From the NCBI RefSeq assembly GCF_003002025.1, contig NZ_PVZB01000002.1, positions 1 to 64,000 of the forward strand: a DNA stretch of 64,000 nucleotides, read 5' to 3'. Positions 35,153-44,425 of this stretch are shown piece by piece (the first letter of the stretch is position 1; every line of letters begins with the position of its first letter). The notes under the pieces are model-generated. The model had not been told where the DNA came from and made no database searches. It was given only the letters and a program-made list of their open reading frames with translations. The stretch comes from Paraburkholderia sp. BL25I1N1. GTDB taxonomy: Bacteria > Pseudomonadota > Gammaproteobacteria > Burkholderiales > Burkholderiaceae. Both the position numbers and the translations under genes were made by a program.

Positions 35153-35356
35153 ATGCCTACCTGCCCGTTGCTCCGTGCCTCGCTCGACGCGCGCAAGGTC
35201 GAATCCCACCATCGAGCGCCGACGACGCGCACGAGCACGCACGCGTCGCGCTGGCTGGCGATGTCGGCGAATCTTGCGGGATGGTTCGGCTGGCGCGCGC
35301 TGCGGGATGTGCTTAACGCCATCCCCGATAGCAACGACGACTTCAGCCTGTTCTGA
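35153..35356 (+). CDS. Small hypothetical protein
   Basis: A 67-residue frame with a strong ribosome binding site (AAGGAGA, seven bases before ATG), 14 bases after the NmrA-like gene. The C-terminal half (SRWLAMSANLAGWFGWRALR) may form an amphipathic or membrane-associated helix and is followed by an acidic tail. No family is recognised. The good start and operon position are the only support for it. Confidence 0.45.
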   Translation: MPTCPLLRASLDARKVESHHRAPTTRTSTHASRWLAMSANLAGWFGWRALRDVLNAIPDSNDDFSLF

Positions 35357-35404
35357 CCCACGGCGCTTCGCCGATTCGGCGCCTTGGCGATTCGATATCG
35401 CGAA

Positions 35405-35437
35405 GCCACAAAGCAAAGCGCCCGGCATGCCGGGCGC
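35405..35437 (-). terminator. Terminator of the MHS transporter operon
   Basis: A perfect 20-base palindrome (35418-35437, a G/C stem around CATG) is followed on the minus strand by TTTGCTTTG. It lies 120 bases after the transporter stop. It could also slow transcripts coming from the small frame on the plus strand. Confidence 0.5.
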
Positions 35438-35559
35438 AAGCTACTTCGAATCCGCCGCTACAGCGCGGGCCGCCATGCAATAAGGCGGTCTTCGCGTGCG
35501 CGGGCCTGTACGATCCCGGCCCGCTCTGCATGGAGCAGAGCAGCCGGATCGATTTGCGC

Positions 35560-36945
35560 TCAGCGCGGCAGAGGATGCGGCGAGTGTGCGGACGTACGTG
35601 CGCTGAGAGCAGCGGCCGCCTCATCTTCCGGCTCTGCCGACAGATCCCGCCTGAAAGTCTCGGCGAGGAAAAACGCGCACACGAGACTCAGCAATCCCGT
35701 CGCCGCGATATAGATCGAAATGGGCAGCGTCTGGCCATACGTGGCGAACAGATAGGTGGCGATCAATGGCGTCGGTCCCGACGTGATGATGCCGGCAATC
35801 TGATACGGCAGCGAGGCACCCGTATAACGCACCCGCGTACCGAACAGTTCGGCAAACCACGTCGATTGCACGCCGTACACCGACGCCTGGCTCAACGCGA
35901 TACCGCAAACGTACGCCACGAAAATCAAGGTCGGATTGCGTGTCTCAAGCAGCGGAAAGAACGCGAATCCATAGATCGCCACGAACACCGCGCCGAGCAT
36001 GAAGACGGTCCGGCGTCCGATCACGTCCGACAGTTTGCCGAACAGCGGCAGCGTGATCAGCGCAAACGTGCAGCCCAGGATGATGGCGTTCAGCAGTAGT
36101 CCACGCGACAAGCCGAGCCGCGTCGTTCCATAGACCAGCACGAACACGTTGATCACGTTGAAAGTGATGTCGACCGCGAAGCGCGTGCCGATCGTCAGCA
36201 TGAGATCTTTCGGATGCCGGCGCAGCAATTCGATCAGCGGCGCCTTTACGACCTGCTTGCTCGCCTTGATCTGTTCGAATACCGGCGACTCCATCACGCG
36301 CAAGCGGATGAACAGGCCGATCGCGATCAGCGCCACACTCAGCAGGAACGGCAGGCGCCATCCCCATGAATAGAACGCGTCTGACGGCAGACTCGAAACG
36401 GCTTTGAACACCGCGGTCGAAAGCATCAATCCGAGCGGCACGCCCAATTGCGGGAACGCGCCGAAGAAGCCGCGTTTGCTGGCCGGCGCCGTTTCGACCA
36501 CCATCAGCACCGCGCCGCCCCACTCGCCGCCGACGCCGAGCCCTTGCAGGAAGCGCATCGCCACCAGCAGGATCGGCGCCCAGACGCCGATCGAGGCGTA
36601 AGTCGGCAGCAGGCCGATGACGAAGGTGCCGACGCCCATGATTGTCAGCGTCGCGACGAGCGTCGCCTTGCGTCCGATGCGATCGCCAAAGTGCCCGAAG
36701 AACACGGCGCCGAAGGGCCGTGCGAGATAGCCGACCGCAAAACTGCCGAACGCCGCGATGGTGCCGACCACCGGATCGAACGAGGGGAAGAACAGCTTGG
36801 CGAAGACCAGCGCCGAAGCGGTGGCATACAGAAAAAAGTCGTACCACTCGATGGCGGTCCCGACCACCGAAGCAACCAGCACACGGTTGACGGCCGACCG
36901 GCTGATAACCGGCGCGTTGCCGGATGAAATGGGCGATGTGTTCAT
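35560..36945 (-). CDS. MHS-family MFS metabolite:proton symporter
   Basis: A 461-residue transporter with 12 predicted helices. The opening GTAIEWYDFFLYATASALVF and the loop GHFGDRIGRKATL place it in the metabolite:H+ symporter group (ShiA, KgtP and ProP relatives), which carries organic acids and zwitterions. It follows the M24 hydrolase gene by 89 bases in the same direction, so it probably imports that enzyme's substrate. The substrate is not readable from sequence. Confidence 0.88.
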   Translation of the reverse strand: MNTSPISSGNAPVISRSAVNRVLVASVVGTAIEWYDFFLYATASALVFAKLFFPSFDPVVGTIAAFGSFAVGYLARPFGAVFFGHFGDRIGRKATLVATLTIMGVGTFVIGLLPTYASIGVWAPILLVAMRFLQGLGVGGEWGGAVLMVVETAPASKRGFFGAFPQLGVPLGLMLSTAVFKAVSSLPSDAFYSWGWRLPFLLSVALIAIGLFIRLRVMESPVFEQIKASKQVVKAPLIELLRRHPKDLMLTIGTRFAVDITFNVINVFVLVYGTTRLGLSRGLLLNAIILGCTFALITLPLFGKLSDVIGRRTVFMLGAVFVAIYGFAFFPLLETRNPTLIFVAYVCGIALSQASVYGVQSTWFAELFGTRVRYTGASLPYQIAGIITSGPTPLIATYLFATYGQTLPISIYIAATGLLSLVCAFFLAETFRRDLSAEPEDEAAAALSARTSAHSPHPLPR

Positions 36946-37034
36946 GTCTCCTCCCTTCTCTGGGAATCTATGTCTTGCACTGCTGCGTGACGGCGGCGCG
37001 GGTCCGCCGGCACGTTACGGTAAATTCGCTGCAC

Positions 37035-38201
37035 TCACCAGTGCAGTTCCATCGGGAACTGGTCGAGCGTTTCGACGCCGCCCGAGGTCAACCGCACGAT
37101 ACGTTCCGTGCGCAGACCGCCGACGTTCGGCACCGTGATTGTCGCCTTCAGGGTAAAGACCATGTTTTCCTGCAACACGGTCTTGTTGCCCGGCCCGATC
37201 CACGGCGCTTCTTCTTCCGGGTCCATGCCGGTGCCGTGACCGGTGCCATGGCCGCGCGCTTCGCTCGAGTATTGCTCGTAGTTCGATTTCACCAGCGCCT
37301 GCTGGATCACCGCGTTCAGTTCCATGGCCGCCATGCCGGGACGCGCGGCGGCAAGCCCCGCTTCAACCGCGCGCGCCGCTGCCGCGACGATCGCCATCTT
37401 CTCCGGATTCGCCGGACCGTAGGTAAAACCGCGTCCGCCATCGGCTACGTACCCACGATAACGCGCACCGATGTCGGTCATGATCAGGTCGCCCGATTGC
37501 AGGATGCGGTCGGTGGGGCGCGCCAGGTTATACGCCGAGCGCGGACCGGATTGCACCATCGAATCGAACGCAGTCCGGTCAGCCCCTCCCGCGAGCATCG
37601 CGCGGTCGGCGATCAAAGCGAGTTCACGCTCGGTGTAGGGACGGCCGTCGGCGAGCGCGTCGCGAATCGCGGCCATCGCCGAATCGGTCAGGGCGGCGGC
37701 TTTGCGCATCAGCGCCACTTCGGCGTCGCTCTTGATCGCCTTGATTTCGGCCAGCACCATTGTCGGTTCGAGCTTCAGTTCGCCGAGACCGGCGTTCAGG
37801 CGCTGCAACAGATCCGCCGGGATATAGGCGGCGCCGGCAAGCCCGACCGTGCCGCTGCGGTGCCGTGCCGAGAATGCCTGCACCTGCTGCGTGACGTCCC
37901 GCAGGCTGCGCACCTCGAAGGCGGTCACGCTGGTCGCGTAGTCGAAGCATTGATCGGACACGAACAGCACGGGGTCGCCGTCCACGGGCAGCAGCAGGAT
38001 CGCATTGGCGATGTCCGATACGCCGTCGAGCGGACGGAACTCGGTAAAGTAGCCGATATTCGCGCCACGCCAGCAATCGCCGAAGGCGAGCAGACCGACC
38101 AGGCCCGCCTTGTCGAGTGCGCTGCGGACCTTGGCGACGCGGCCGAGGAACTCGTCGGTAGTGATGCCTTCCGACGGGATGTCTGCGGTACGGGTGTTCA
38201 T
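37035..38201 (-). CDS. M24 pita-bread hydrolase, creatinase/ectoine-hydrolase-like
   Basis: A 388-residue protein: a creatinase N-like domain (about 15-145), then the M24 catalytic fold. The Asp pair in TDIGARYRGYVAD and the His in GHGTGHGTG are present, as is the last Glu (RTERIV). However, the usual metal ligand Glu of the VFTxEPG motif is Lys in VFTLKAT. A dinuclear aminopeptidase is therefore unlikely. Non-peptidase C-N hydrolases of this fold (creatinase, ectoine hydrolase) also lose ligands. It lies in a uronate-type locus and shares an upstream element with the uxuA operon. Confidence 0.82.
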   Translation of the reverse strand: MNTRTADIPSEGITTDEFLGRVAKVRSALDKAGLVGLLAFGDCWRGANIGYFTEFRPLDGVSDIANAILLLPVDGDPVLFVSDQCFDYATSVTAFEVRSLRDVTQQVQAFSARHRSGTVGLAGAAYIPADLLQRLNAGLGELKLEPTMVLAEIKAIKSDAEVALMRKAAALTDSAMAAIRDALADGRPYTERELALIADRAMLAGGADRTAFDSMVQSGPRSAYNLARPTDRILQSGDLIMTDIGARYRGYVADGGRGFTYGPANPEKMAIVAAAARAVEAGLAAARPGMAAMELNAVIQQALVKSNYEQYSSEARGHGTGHGTGMDPEEEAPWIGPGNKTVLQENMVFTLKATITVPNVGGLRTERIVRLTSGGVETLDQFPMELHW

Positions 38202-38324
38202 TGCGTCTTCGTCTCCTGTGCGGCTGCCTGCGCGAATGCCGGATGCAGCCGGTCTCGATGCCCATGATGGAATCCGCCCCGCATCGGAATGCGAGACGTC
38301 ATCTGCATAGTAGAATCGATCGAT

Positions 38325-38378
38325 ATTCTTTTATAATGAAAAATAACTCAAAATCTATATCGATACGGAATACATGGA
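38325..38378. promoter_or_regulatory. 54-bp A/T-rich element shared with the uxuA upstream region (copy 1)
   Basis: It lies between the divergent M24 and LysR genes. About 38 of 54 positions match 42989-43042 without gaps. Both contain a TCTTT-AAA-TGAA near-palindrome at the left and GGAATACAT at the right. Each copy lies 125-170 bases upstream of a leftward operon. It is a probable binding or promoter region for the adjacent LysR protein. Confidence 0.5.
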
Positions 38379-38387
38379 GACGACATC

Positions 38388-39383
38388 GTGACCTCGGCCA
38401 TTCATCCTGATAAGGGCGTGGGCGCCACCGCGACGGGACGCTTCGACCCCACGCGTCTAAAGACGCGCCAATTAGCCCTGATCGTTCAGTTGGACATCCA
38501 TCGCTCGGTTTTGCGCGCGGCGGAAGCCGCATACATGACGCAGCCCGGGGCGACCAAGTTACTGCGTGAATTGGAAGAGACCATGGGGGTGCAATTGTTC
38601 GAACGGCATCCGCGCGGTGTCGAGCCCACCTGGTACGGCGAGGTGCTGATCCGCCACGCGCGCAGCGTGCTGGCGGAGTTGCAGCACGCGTACGACGAAG
38701 TGTCCGCGCTCAAAGCCGGCCTGACCGGGCAGGCGATGATCGGCACCGAAGTTACCGCGGCCACCAACCTCGTGCCGAAGGCCGTGGCGCTGCTCAAGAA
38801 GCGCTTCCCGCAGATTCGCGTCAACATTGAAATGGAGTTCAGCGAGGTGCTGGTGCAGCGTCTGCAGGAAGGCAAGCTGGATATGATCGTCGCGCGAATC
38901 CGCAATCCGGACGACCTGGCGGAACTGCACTACGCCCCGCTCGCAGAAGCACAGCACGCGCTGTTCGCACGCGTTGGCCATCCGCTCGCCAAGCGCAAGA
39001 CTCTGAGCTGGAACGAACTCGCGCCGCAAACGTGGATCCTGCCGCCTAAAGGCAACGTCATGCGCAATCAGTTCACGCAACTTTTTCTCGAACGGCAACT
39101 CGCGTTGCCCACGGATGTGGTCGAGAGCTCATCACTGCCTGTCATCACGAGTCTGCTGCAAATGAGCGATATGATCGCGCCGCTTGCGCGTGAACCAGTG
39201 CGGCCGTATTGCATTGCCGGCGCGCTCGAACCGCTACCGTTCGAACTCGATCTGAAGCTCGGACCAGCGGGCATCGTCACACGGCGCGGCGACAGGCTCT
39301 CACCGGGTGCGCGGGCGATGCTGCAAGCGCTGCGCGAGGCTGCCGGGTTCGATACCCTAGGCACCGACGCCGACAGCGACTGA
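38388..39383 (+). CDS. LysR-family transcriptional regulator of the uronate-type locus
   Basis: A 331-residue LysR protein starting at GTG 38388 after GGAGACGAC. The HTH (VLRAAEAAYMTQPGATKLL) is preceded by a ~25-residue extension. The C-terminal type 2 periplasmic-binding fold shows GTEVTAATNLVPKAVALLKKRF. The sequence is nearest to the GbpR-like group that responds to sugars or sugar acids. It is divergent from the M24 gene and is the obvious candidate for binding the shared 54-bp element. Confidence 0.88.
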   Translation: MTSAIHPDKGVGATATGRFDPTRLKTRQLALIVQLDIHRSVLRAAEAAYMTQPGATKLLRELEETMGVQLFERHPRGVEPTWYGEVLIRHARSVLAELQHAYDEVSALKAGLTGQAMIGTEVTAATNLVPKAVALLKKRFPQIRVNIEMEFSEVLVQRLQEGKLDMIVARIRNPDDLAELHYAPLAEAQHALFARVGHPLAKRKTLSWNELAPQTWILPPKGNVMRNQFTQLFLERQLALPTDVVESSSLPVITSLLQMSDMIAPLAREPVRPYCIAGALEPLPFELDLKLGPAGIVTRRGDRLSPGARAMLQALREAAGFDTLGTDADSD

Positions 39384-39399
39384 CTTATCGCAACGGGAC

Positions 39400-40230
39400 T
39401 CAGCGCGCGCCGTCCACCGCAGCGCTTGCGCCTGGCTGTAGTAACCATTCATGCGCCGGCTCGTTGTGTACGTGCCAGGTGCGACGCGGACCTGCCATCA
39501 CATTCAGGTAATAGAGGTCGTAGCCGTGCGCCGCGGCAACCGGATGATAGCCGCGCGGCACCAGCACGACATGCTTGTCGTACGCCGCAAGCGTTTCGTC
39601 CAGACTGCGGTCGTCGGTGTAGACGCGCTGAATCGCGAAGCCCTGCGGCGGCGAGACGCGATGGTAATAGGTTTCCTCGAGATAGGTCTGCTGCTCGCCA
39701 TCGTCGGTATCGTGGCGATGCGGCGGATAGCTCGACCAGTTGCCCGCAGGTGTCACGGATTCCACCACCAGCAAGCTTTCCGCCGGCTCGGTTTCCGGCA
39801 GGATGTGGCGCACGTGACGCAGGTTGGCGCCAGTACCGCGGGTTTCCTGCTTGACCTCGTCAGGTGTAATGAAGCGCGGCGGCAGGCCGCCCTCCGCGGG
39901 CGCGGAACAGATGCCGAGTTCGACATCGTCCACGGCCACGATCGTGTAGCGCGTATGCGGCGGCACGTACATGGACCACGGCGCGCCATCGAATGGCGAG
40001 AGCCGCCCGCCTATTGCGCGGTTCGCGAGCCCTTCACAACCGACCGTTGCGTGCCCCTTGACGAGCACGACCACGACTTCGCGATCGCCCGTCTCACGAG
40101 TAACGGTCGCGCCAGGCTTCAGGTCGAACACGTCGAAGCCGACGTATTTCCAGCCGGCGTTCGCCGGCGTGATATGGATGATCTGACCGTCTTCGGCAGG
40201 CATTGACGGTTTGACGAGCAGGTCGCTCAT
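39400..40230 (-). CDS. iolB: 5-deoxy-glucuronate isomerase-like cupin (IolB family)
   Basis: A 276-residue bicupin of the KduI/IolB family. IolB isomerises 5-deoxy-glucuronate to 2-deoxy-5-keto-gluconate in inositol breakdown. The metal-binding His residues are seen around YPPHRHDTDDGEQQTYLEE. ATG 40230 has a strong GGAGGAAAAC site; the longer frame to 40404 runs into uxuB. It is 32 bases after uxuB, in an operon with uxuA, and no other inositol gene is nearby. The true substrate may therefore be a hexuronate. Confidence 0.85.
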   Translation of the reverse strand: MSDLLVKPSMPAEDGQIIHITPANAGWKYVGFDVFDLKPGATVTRETGDREVVVVLVKGHATVGCEGLANRAIGGRLSPFDGAPWSMYVPPHTRYTIVAVDDVELGICSAPAEGGLPPRFITPDEVKQETRGTGANLRHVRHILPETEPAESLLVVESVTPAGNWSSYPPHRHDTDDGEQQTYLEETYYHRVSPPQGFAIQRVYTDDRSLDETLAAYDKHVVLVPRGYHPVAAAHGYDLYYLNVMAGPRRTWHVHNEPAHEWLLQPGASAAVDGAR

Positions 40231-40262
40231 GTTTTCCTCCATTTGTGCAGGATTGCCGACCG

Positions 40263-41777
40263 TCAGAAAACGGCGGTCGTTGCGGCTATGTGAATGGCTT
40301 GAAGCGGTAAAGCGTTCATTGCTTCGACGACGCCCTGCGTGCGAATCGCATCCAGATGGCGTGCGACTTGCGCGACGAAACGCGGGTGCGCGCGCAGATC
40401 GCAACCAAAGATCGACTCGATTCCGAGCAGTGTTCGTACCGCATCGACTGCATCCGCGAGCAAGGTCGAGCGGACCGCTTCGGTCAGTATGTCGGCGAGC
40501 GGATCCGCGATCGCGTAGGTGCGGCCTGTCTCGTCCACGCCGCCGAGGTACGCGATCCAGCCGGCCAGCGCAAAGGCGAGACGTTCGGTCGGCGCGCCGC
40601 TTTTCAGGTTGGCGCGCACGCTTTCCAGCCAGCGCTGCGGCAGTTTCTGTGAGCCGTCGGTCGCGATCTGCTGCAAGCGGTGATCGAGCGCAGTGTTCCG
40701 AAAACGCGTGAACAGTTCAGCGCGATAGGTAGCCAAAGCGGGTCGCGACAGCGTCGGCTCCACCTCGTCGCGCAACATGCTTTCGACGAAGTTCAGCACC
40801 GCTGGCGCGCCGATCGCCTGATCGACGGTGTCATAGCCGATCAACGACCCGAGATAGGCGAGCGCCGAATGCGCGCCGTTCAACATCCGCAATTTGGCCT
40901 GCTCATAGGGACGCGCGTCATCCACGAGCGTCGCGCCTGCGTGCTCCCACGCCGGCCGCGGCCCCGCGAAGCGGTCTTCGATCACCCACTGCGAAAATGG
41001 CTCGGTCATCACCGGCCACGCATCGCCGGCACCGAGTTGCTTTGCTACGCGCGTGCGATCGGCGTCGGTGGTGAGCGGCACGATCCGATCCACCATCGTG
41101 TTGGGAAATGCGCCTTTTTGCTCGATCCAGTCGGCCAGCGCAGGATCCGCTTCGCGCGCGAACGCCAGCGTCAACGCGCGCATCGTGTCGCCGTTGGACG
41201 GCAGGTTGTCGCACGACAGCACGGTAAACGGGCCCAAACCGGCCGCGCGGCGCAACGCCAGCGCACGCACGACGAAACCGATCGCGCTACGCGGCGCGGC
41301 GGCCTCGCGCAGATCATGTGCAATGTCGGGATGATCGAATTGCAATGCGTCACTCGCCGGATTGCGGCAATAACCTTTCTCGGTAATCGTCAAGCTAACG
41401 ATATGGCAGCGAGAATCGGTCATCGCATCGAGGACGGCGGCGGGCGACCGCGGCGCGACCAGCGAAGTCATCAGCGCACCGATCACCTGGAACGAATCCG
41501 CGGATCCGTCGCGCACATCCACCGCATAGAGATGATCCTGCGGAGTGAGCGCCTCCGACGTATCCGCACGCCGCAACGACACGCCGACGATGCCCCAGCG
41601 GTGATCGCCAGCGCGCAACGCGTGCTCGGTGTACACGGCCTGATGCGCACGATGAAACGCCCCGAGACCCAGATGGACAATGCCCGGCGCAAGGCTTGCG
41701 CGATCGTAGGCAGGAACGACGACTTCGCCGGCGGCGCGCGCGGCTAGCGTTGCGAGAGCAGCATTACTCAGCCGCAT
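40263..41777 (-). CDS. uxuB: Fructuronate reductase / mannitol dehydrogenase family
   Basis: A 504-residue polyol-specific long-chain dehydrogenase. The N-terminal [15 protein letters not shown] motif and [11 protein letters not shown] are typical; the catalytic Lys region is near [15 protein letters not shown]. Next to a mannonate dehydratase, its likely reaction is NADH-dependent reduction of fructuronate to mannonate. Mannitol or arabinitol dehydrogenation is the family alternative. The start overlaps the uxuA stop by 14 bases. Confidence 0.88.
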   Translation of the reverse strand: MRLSNAALATLAARAAGEVVVPAYDRASLAPGIVHLGLGAFHRAHQAVYTEHALRAGDHRWGIVGVSLRRADTSEALTPQDHLYAVDVRDGSADSFQVIGALMTSLVAPRSPAAVLDAMTDSRCHIVSLTITEKGYCRNPASDALQFDHPDIAHDLREAAAPRSAIGFVVRALALRRAAGLGPFTVLSCDNLPSNGDTMRALTLAFAREADPALADWIEQKGAFPNTMVDRIVPLTTDADRTRVAKQLGAGDAWPVMTEPFSQWVIEDRFAGPRPAWEHAGATLVDDARPYEQAKLRMLNGAHSALAYLGSLIGYDTVDQAIGAPAVLNFVESMLRDEVEPTLSRPALATYRAELFTRFRNTALDHRLQQIATDGSQKLPQRWLESVRANLKSGAPTERLAFALAGWIAYLGGVDETGRTYAIADPLADILTEAVRSTLLADAVDAVRTLLGIESIFGCDLRAHPRFVAQVARHLDAIRTQGVVEAMNALPLQAIHIAATTAVF

Positions 41778-42822
41778 GATCGCCCGGATGTTTGGCGAGG
41801 CCTTCCCAAATGCCGTTCAGGTAGACCGCGCCTAGCGCGCGGTCGAATAGCCCGTAGCCGGCGCGGCCCGTTTCGCCCCAGATCATTCGTCCATGGTCCG
41901 GCCTTGCATAGCCTTCGAAGCCGGTTTCGAAGTAGGCTTTGACGATTTCCGCCATGTCGAGCGAGCCATCGGCCGAGCGATGCGAGGTCTCGTGAAAGTC
42001 GCCCGCCGTATTGACTTGCACGTTACGAAGGTGTGCAAAATGGATTCGGCCACGCGCGCCGAACTCGCGCACGAGTTCCGGAATATCGTTTTGCAGGTCG
42101 GCGCCCAGCGACCCCGAACACAGGGTCAGGCCGTTAGCGGGATCGTCGACGATAGCCAGCGCGCGCTGCAAATCCGCGCGATTCTTGACGATGCGAGGCA
42201 GCCCGAAAATCGGCCGCGGCGGATCGTCGGGGTGGATCGCCATCTTGATGCCGGCTTCTTTGGCCACAGGAATGATCGCGCGCAGGAAGTAGTCGAGGTT
42301 GGCCCACAGACCGGCTTCGTCAAGCGCTTCGTAGTCGCGCAATAGAGCTTTCAATTGCTCGGGCCGATAGCTCGCGTCCCAGCCGGGCAACTGGATTCCC
42401 TGGCTGACGTCGAGTTCGCGGATCGCTTGCGTGTCGAACGCGAGCGTCGTCGATCCATTGGGCAGCGGCATTTCCAGCGAGGTGCGGGTCCAGTCGAACA
42501 CCGGCATGAAGTTGTAGCAGACCACCTTCACACCGCAGGCGCCGAGGTTACGCAGCGTCTGGCCGTAGTTGGCGATGAGCGAGTCGCGCGTCGGTTTGCC
42601 GAGCTTGATGTCCTCGTGCACCGGCACGCTTTCGATTACTTCCAGTGTCAGCCCGTGAGCCTCTACCTTCACTTTCAGCGCCAGGATCTTGTCGATCGGC
42701 CACACGTCGCCCACAGGCACGTCGTAGATCGCCGAGACAACCCCCACCATGCCGGGGATCTGGCGGATATAGGCCAGCGGCACGGGGTCGGTGTCGCCGT
42801 ACCAGCGGAAGGTCATTTTCAC
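41764..42822 (-). CDS. uxuA: Mannonate dehydratase
   Basis: A 352-residue TIM-barrel enzyme that dehydrates D-mannonate to 2-keto-3-deoxygluconate. The opening [21 protein letters not shown], the [16 protein letters not shown] segment and the metal-site region [18 protein letters not shown] are signatures. The GTG at 42822 is placed seven bases after AGGAGA; ATG 42816 is possible. It is first in the leftward operon uxuA-uxuB-iolB. Confidence 0.93.
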   Translation of the reverse strand: MKMTFRWYGDTDPVPLAYIRQIPGMVGVVSAIYDVPVGDVWPIDKILALKVKVEAHGLTLEVIESVPVHEDIKLGKPTRDSLIANYGQTLRNLGACGVKVVCYNFMPVFDWTRTSLEMPLPNGSTTLAFDTQAIRELDVSQGIQLPGWDASYRPEQLKALLRDYEALDEAGLWANLDYFLRAIIPVAKEAGIKMAIHPDDPPRPIFGLPRIVKNRADLQRALAIVDDPANGLTLCSGSLGADLQNDIPELVREFGARGRIHFAHLRNVQVNTAGDFHETSHRSADGSLDMAEIVKAYFETGFEGYARPDHGRMIWGETGRAGYGLFDRALGAVYLNGIWEGLAKHPGDHAAE

Positions 42823-42988
42823 GTTCGGGTCTCCTCGCAGACGCTCGCCTCGCCGTCGACGTCGCTGCGCACAATGAATGGTTGAACCGGCGCTTACGCA
42901 TCGGCCCGGCGCGGCGGGCTATGGGCGCCGGCCGCCCCCGGCGCGCCACGCGGCGCGACCAGGAGTCTGAATACTAGCGGCGATTGAC

Positions 42989-43042
42989 ATATCTTTAAAA
43001 TGAAGAAAAACCACTCTTCTATACGATTATGGAATACATTGA
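42989..43042. promoter_or_regulatory. 54-bp A/T-rich element upstream of uxuA (copy 2)
   Basis: It resembles 38325-38378 in sequence and in position relative to a leftward operon, and contains TCTTTA-AAA-TGAAGA, a near-perfect palindrome, and GGAATACAT. It lies about 165 bases upstream of uxuA. The rest of the 42823-43258 gap shows no credible gene; a 72-residue frame at 43000-43218 has no recognisable content. Confidence 0.5.
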
Positions 43043-43258
43043 GGTGGCTGATTTTTTCTCGCGGCTTGTTCTGGCAGGTTAGACGATCGCCGGGATCGGG
43101 CAGATCGACGTGCTCGACGTGCTTTATTCCGCTTACGCAATCCGACATCATCGCGACGCGGTGCATGCAGCATGTACTCGCCGAAACTGACCGCTATATT
43201 GAGGAAGGCAAGGTATGAAGGCCGTCCACGACAGCACCTCGTCCTTGCGTAGCTGACG

Positions 43259-44302
43259 TCACGGAATGTAGCGCTGCTCCCTGAGGTCCGTCAGCATCTC
43301 TATATACATTTCTTCTGAATCGATGCAATCGTGGAAGCCGTGCTTGCGCGCCTTTATCGTGCTGGTGATGTTGTCGAAGGTCGTTTTGAAAATCATGTCG
43401 CCAAACCTCCACGATACGATTTGCTCGTACGGGTAGTCTCGAAGGTTGTGCTTCCCGACCAGGCTATTCCATAGTTCTGCCTTGTCGGCCATCATCTGCT
43501 CTAGCGACATGGGGAACGGCTCACCGACCGGCACATCAAAAAACGCCGCCAGTCGCGGCCAAACACGGGACCACCTAAAGTAGTCGCCATTCGTGATGTT
43601 GTAGACCTCGCCTCGGCATGCGTCGGTCTCGCCCGCCCAATCGACAGCACTCGCGAGAATTCGAGTGTCGGTAATCTGATAGAGCGCGTCGTACGCGGCG
43701 CGCGGGCCGGGAAATGACATTGGAACGCCCAAGGCCTTCGCCACCGTTCCATAGACAGCAATCACCATCAGCAGATTCATGGGATTGCCCACGGCAACGC
43801 CTGCGACGCCCTCGGGACGAAGTGCAGTCCAGGACCATGATTTGCCGAGTGAACTTTCCCGAAGAAAATCTTCCTGGTCGTAATAAAAGTTCGGCGGCAT
43901 ATGGCGCGGGTCGGTCTCCTTTGCGGGCGATGGGATCGGGCCGATATGCACGCCGTACGCCTTGCCTCCCTGCATCAGCGTGATGTGCCGCAGGTTCGGC
44001 GCGTGCTTCTCCATGACCTCCACCATGTTCGTCAGCATCCGCAGATTCACCTCGACCAGTTCCGCAGGCGTCGGCTTCTCCTGATAGGCCGCGAACACGA
44101 GATGCGTCGCTTCCGGCACTTGCGCAAGCAACGCCTCGCAGGAATCTCTGTCCACTAGGTCAACCGCCAAATGCCTGGCGCGAGTCGGGAAATCAGGTGC
44201 GCGCCGGGAAACGGCGACCAGATCGACGTCCTCGCTCTCATAGTGTGCGAGTACTCCGCGTCCGATGACTCCGACCGCGCCTGCGACGACTACTGTTTTC
44301 AT
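43259..44302 (-). CDS. PRISE-type NAD(P)H-dependent reductase (progesterone 5-beta-reductase/iridoid synthase-like)
   Basis: A 347-residue SDR protein. The Rossmann start is GAVGVIGRGVL. Further features are VFAAYQEKPTPAELVEVNLRM, the LMQGGKAYGVH region in place of the SDR catalytic Ser, and NFYYDQEDFL with the Tyr. The last 100 residues (VYNITNGDYFRWSRVWPRLA) fit the PRISE family, which reduces activated C=C bonds in enones. Bacterial members exist but substrates are mostly unknown. It stands 120 bases from a DJ-1-like gene, in a stretch with atypical composition. Confidence 0.8.
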   Translation of the reverse strand: MKTVVVAGAVGVIGRGVLAHYESEDVDLVAVSRRAPDFPTRARHLAVDLVDRDSCEALLAQVPEATHLVFAAYQEKPTPAELVEVNLRMLTNMVEVMEKHAPNLRHITLMQGGKAYGVHIGPIPSPAKETDPRHMPPNFYYDQEDFLRESSLGKSWSWTALRPEGVAGVAVGNPMNLLMVIAVYGTVAKALGVPMSFPGPRAAYDALYQITDTRILASAVDWAGETDACRGEVYNITNGDYFRWSRVWPRLAAFFDVPVGEPFPMSLEQMMADKAELWNSLVGKHNLRDYPYEQIVSWRFGDMIFKTTFDNITSTIKARKHGFHDCIDSEEMYIEMLTDLREQRYIP

Positions 44303-44425
44303 GTTCGTCTGCTCTCCAACGATTCGCGAATAGAATGTCAGTCCATCACGCCGATTACCGCGACATCGCGCATCGTGGAACCGAACCGGCGCCCTTCCAT
44401 GTTCTCGCTTGCGCTCCCTGCGATA

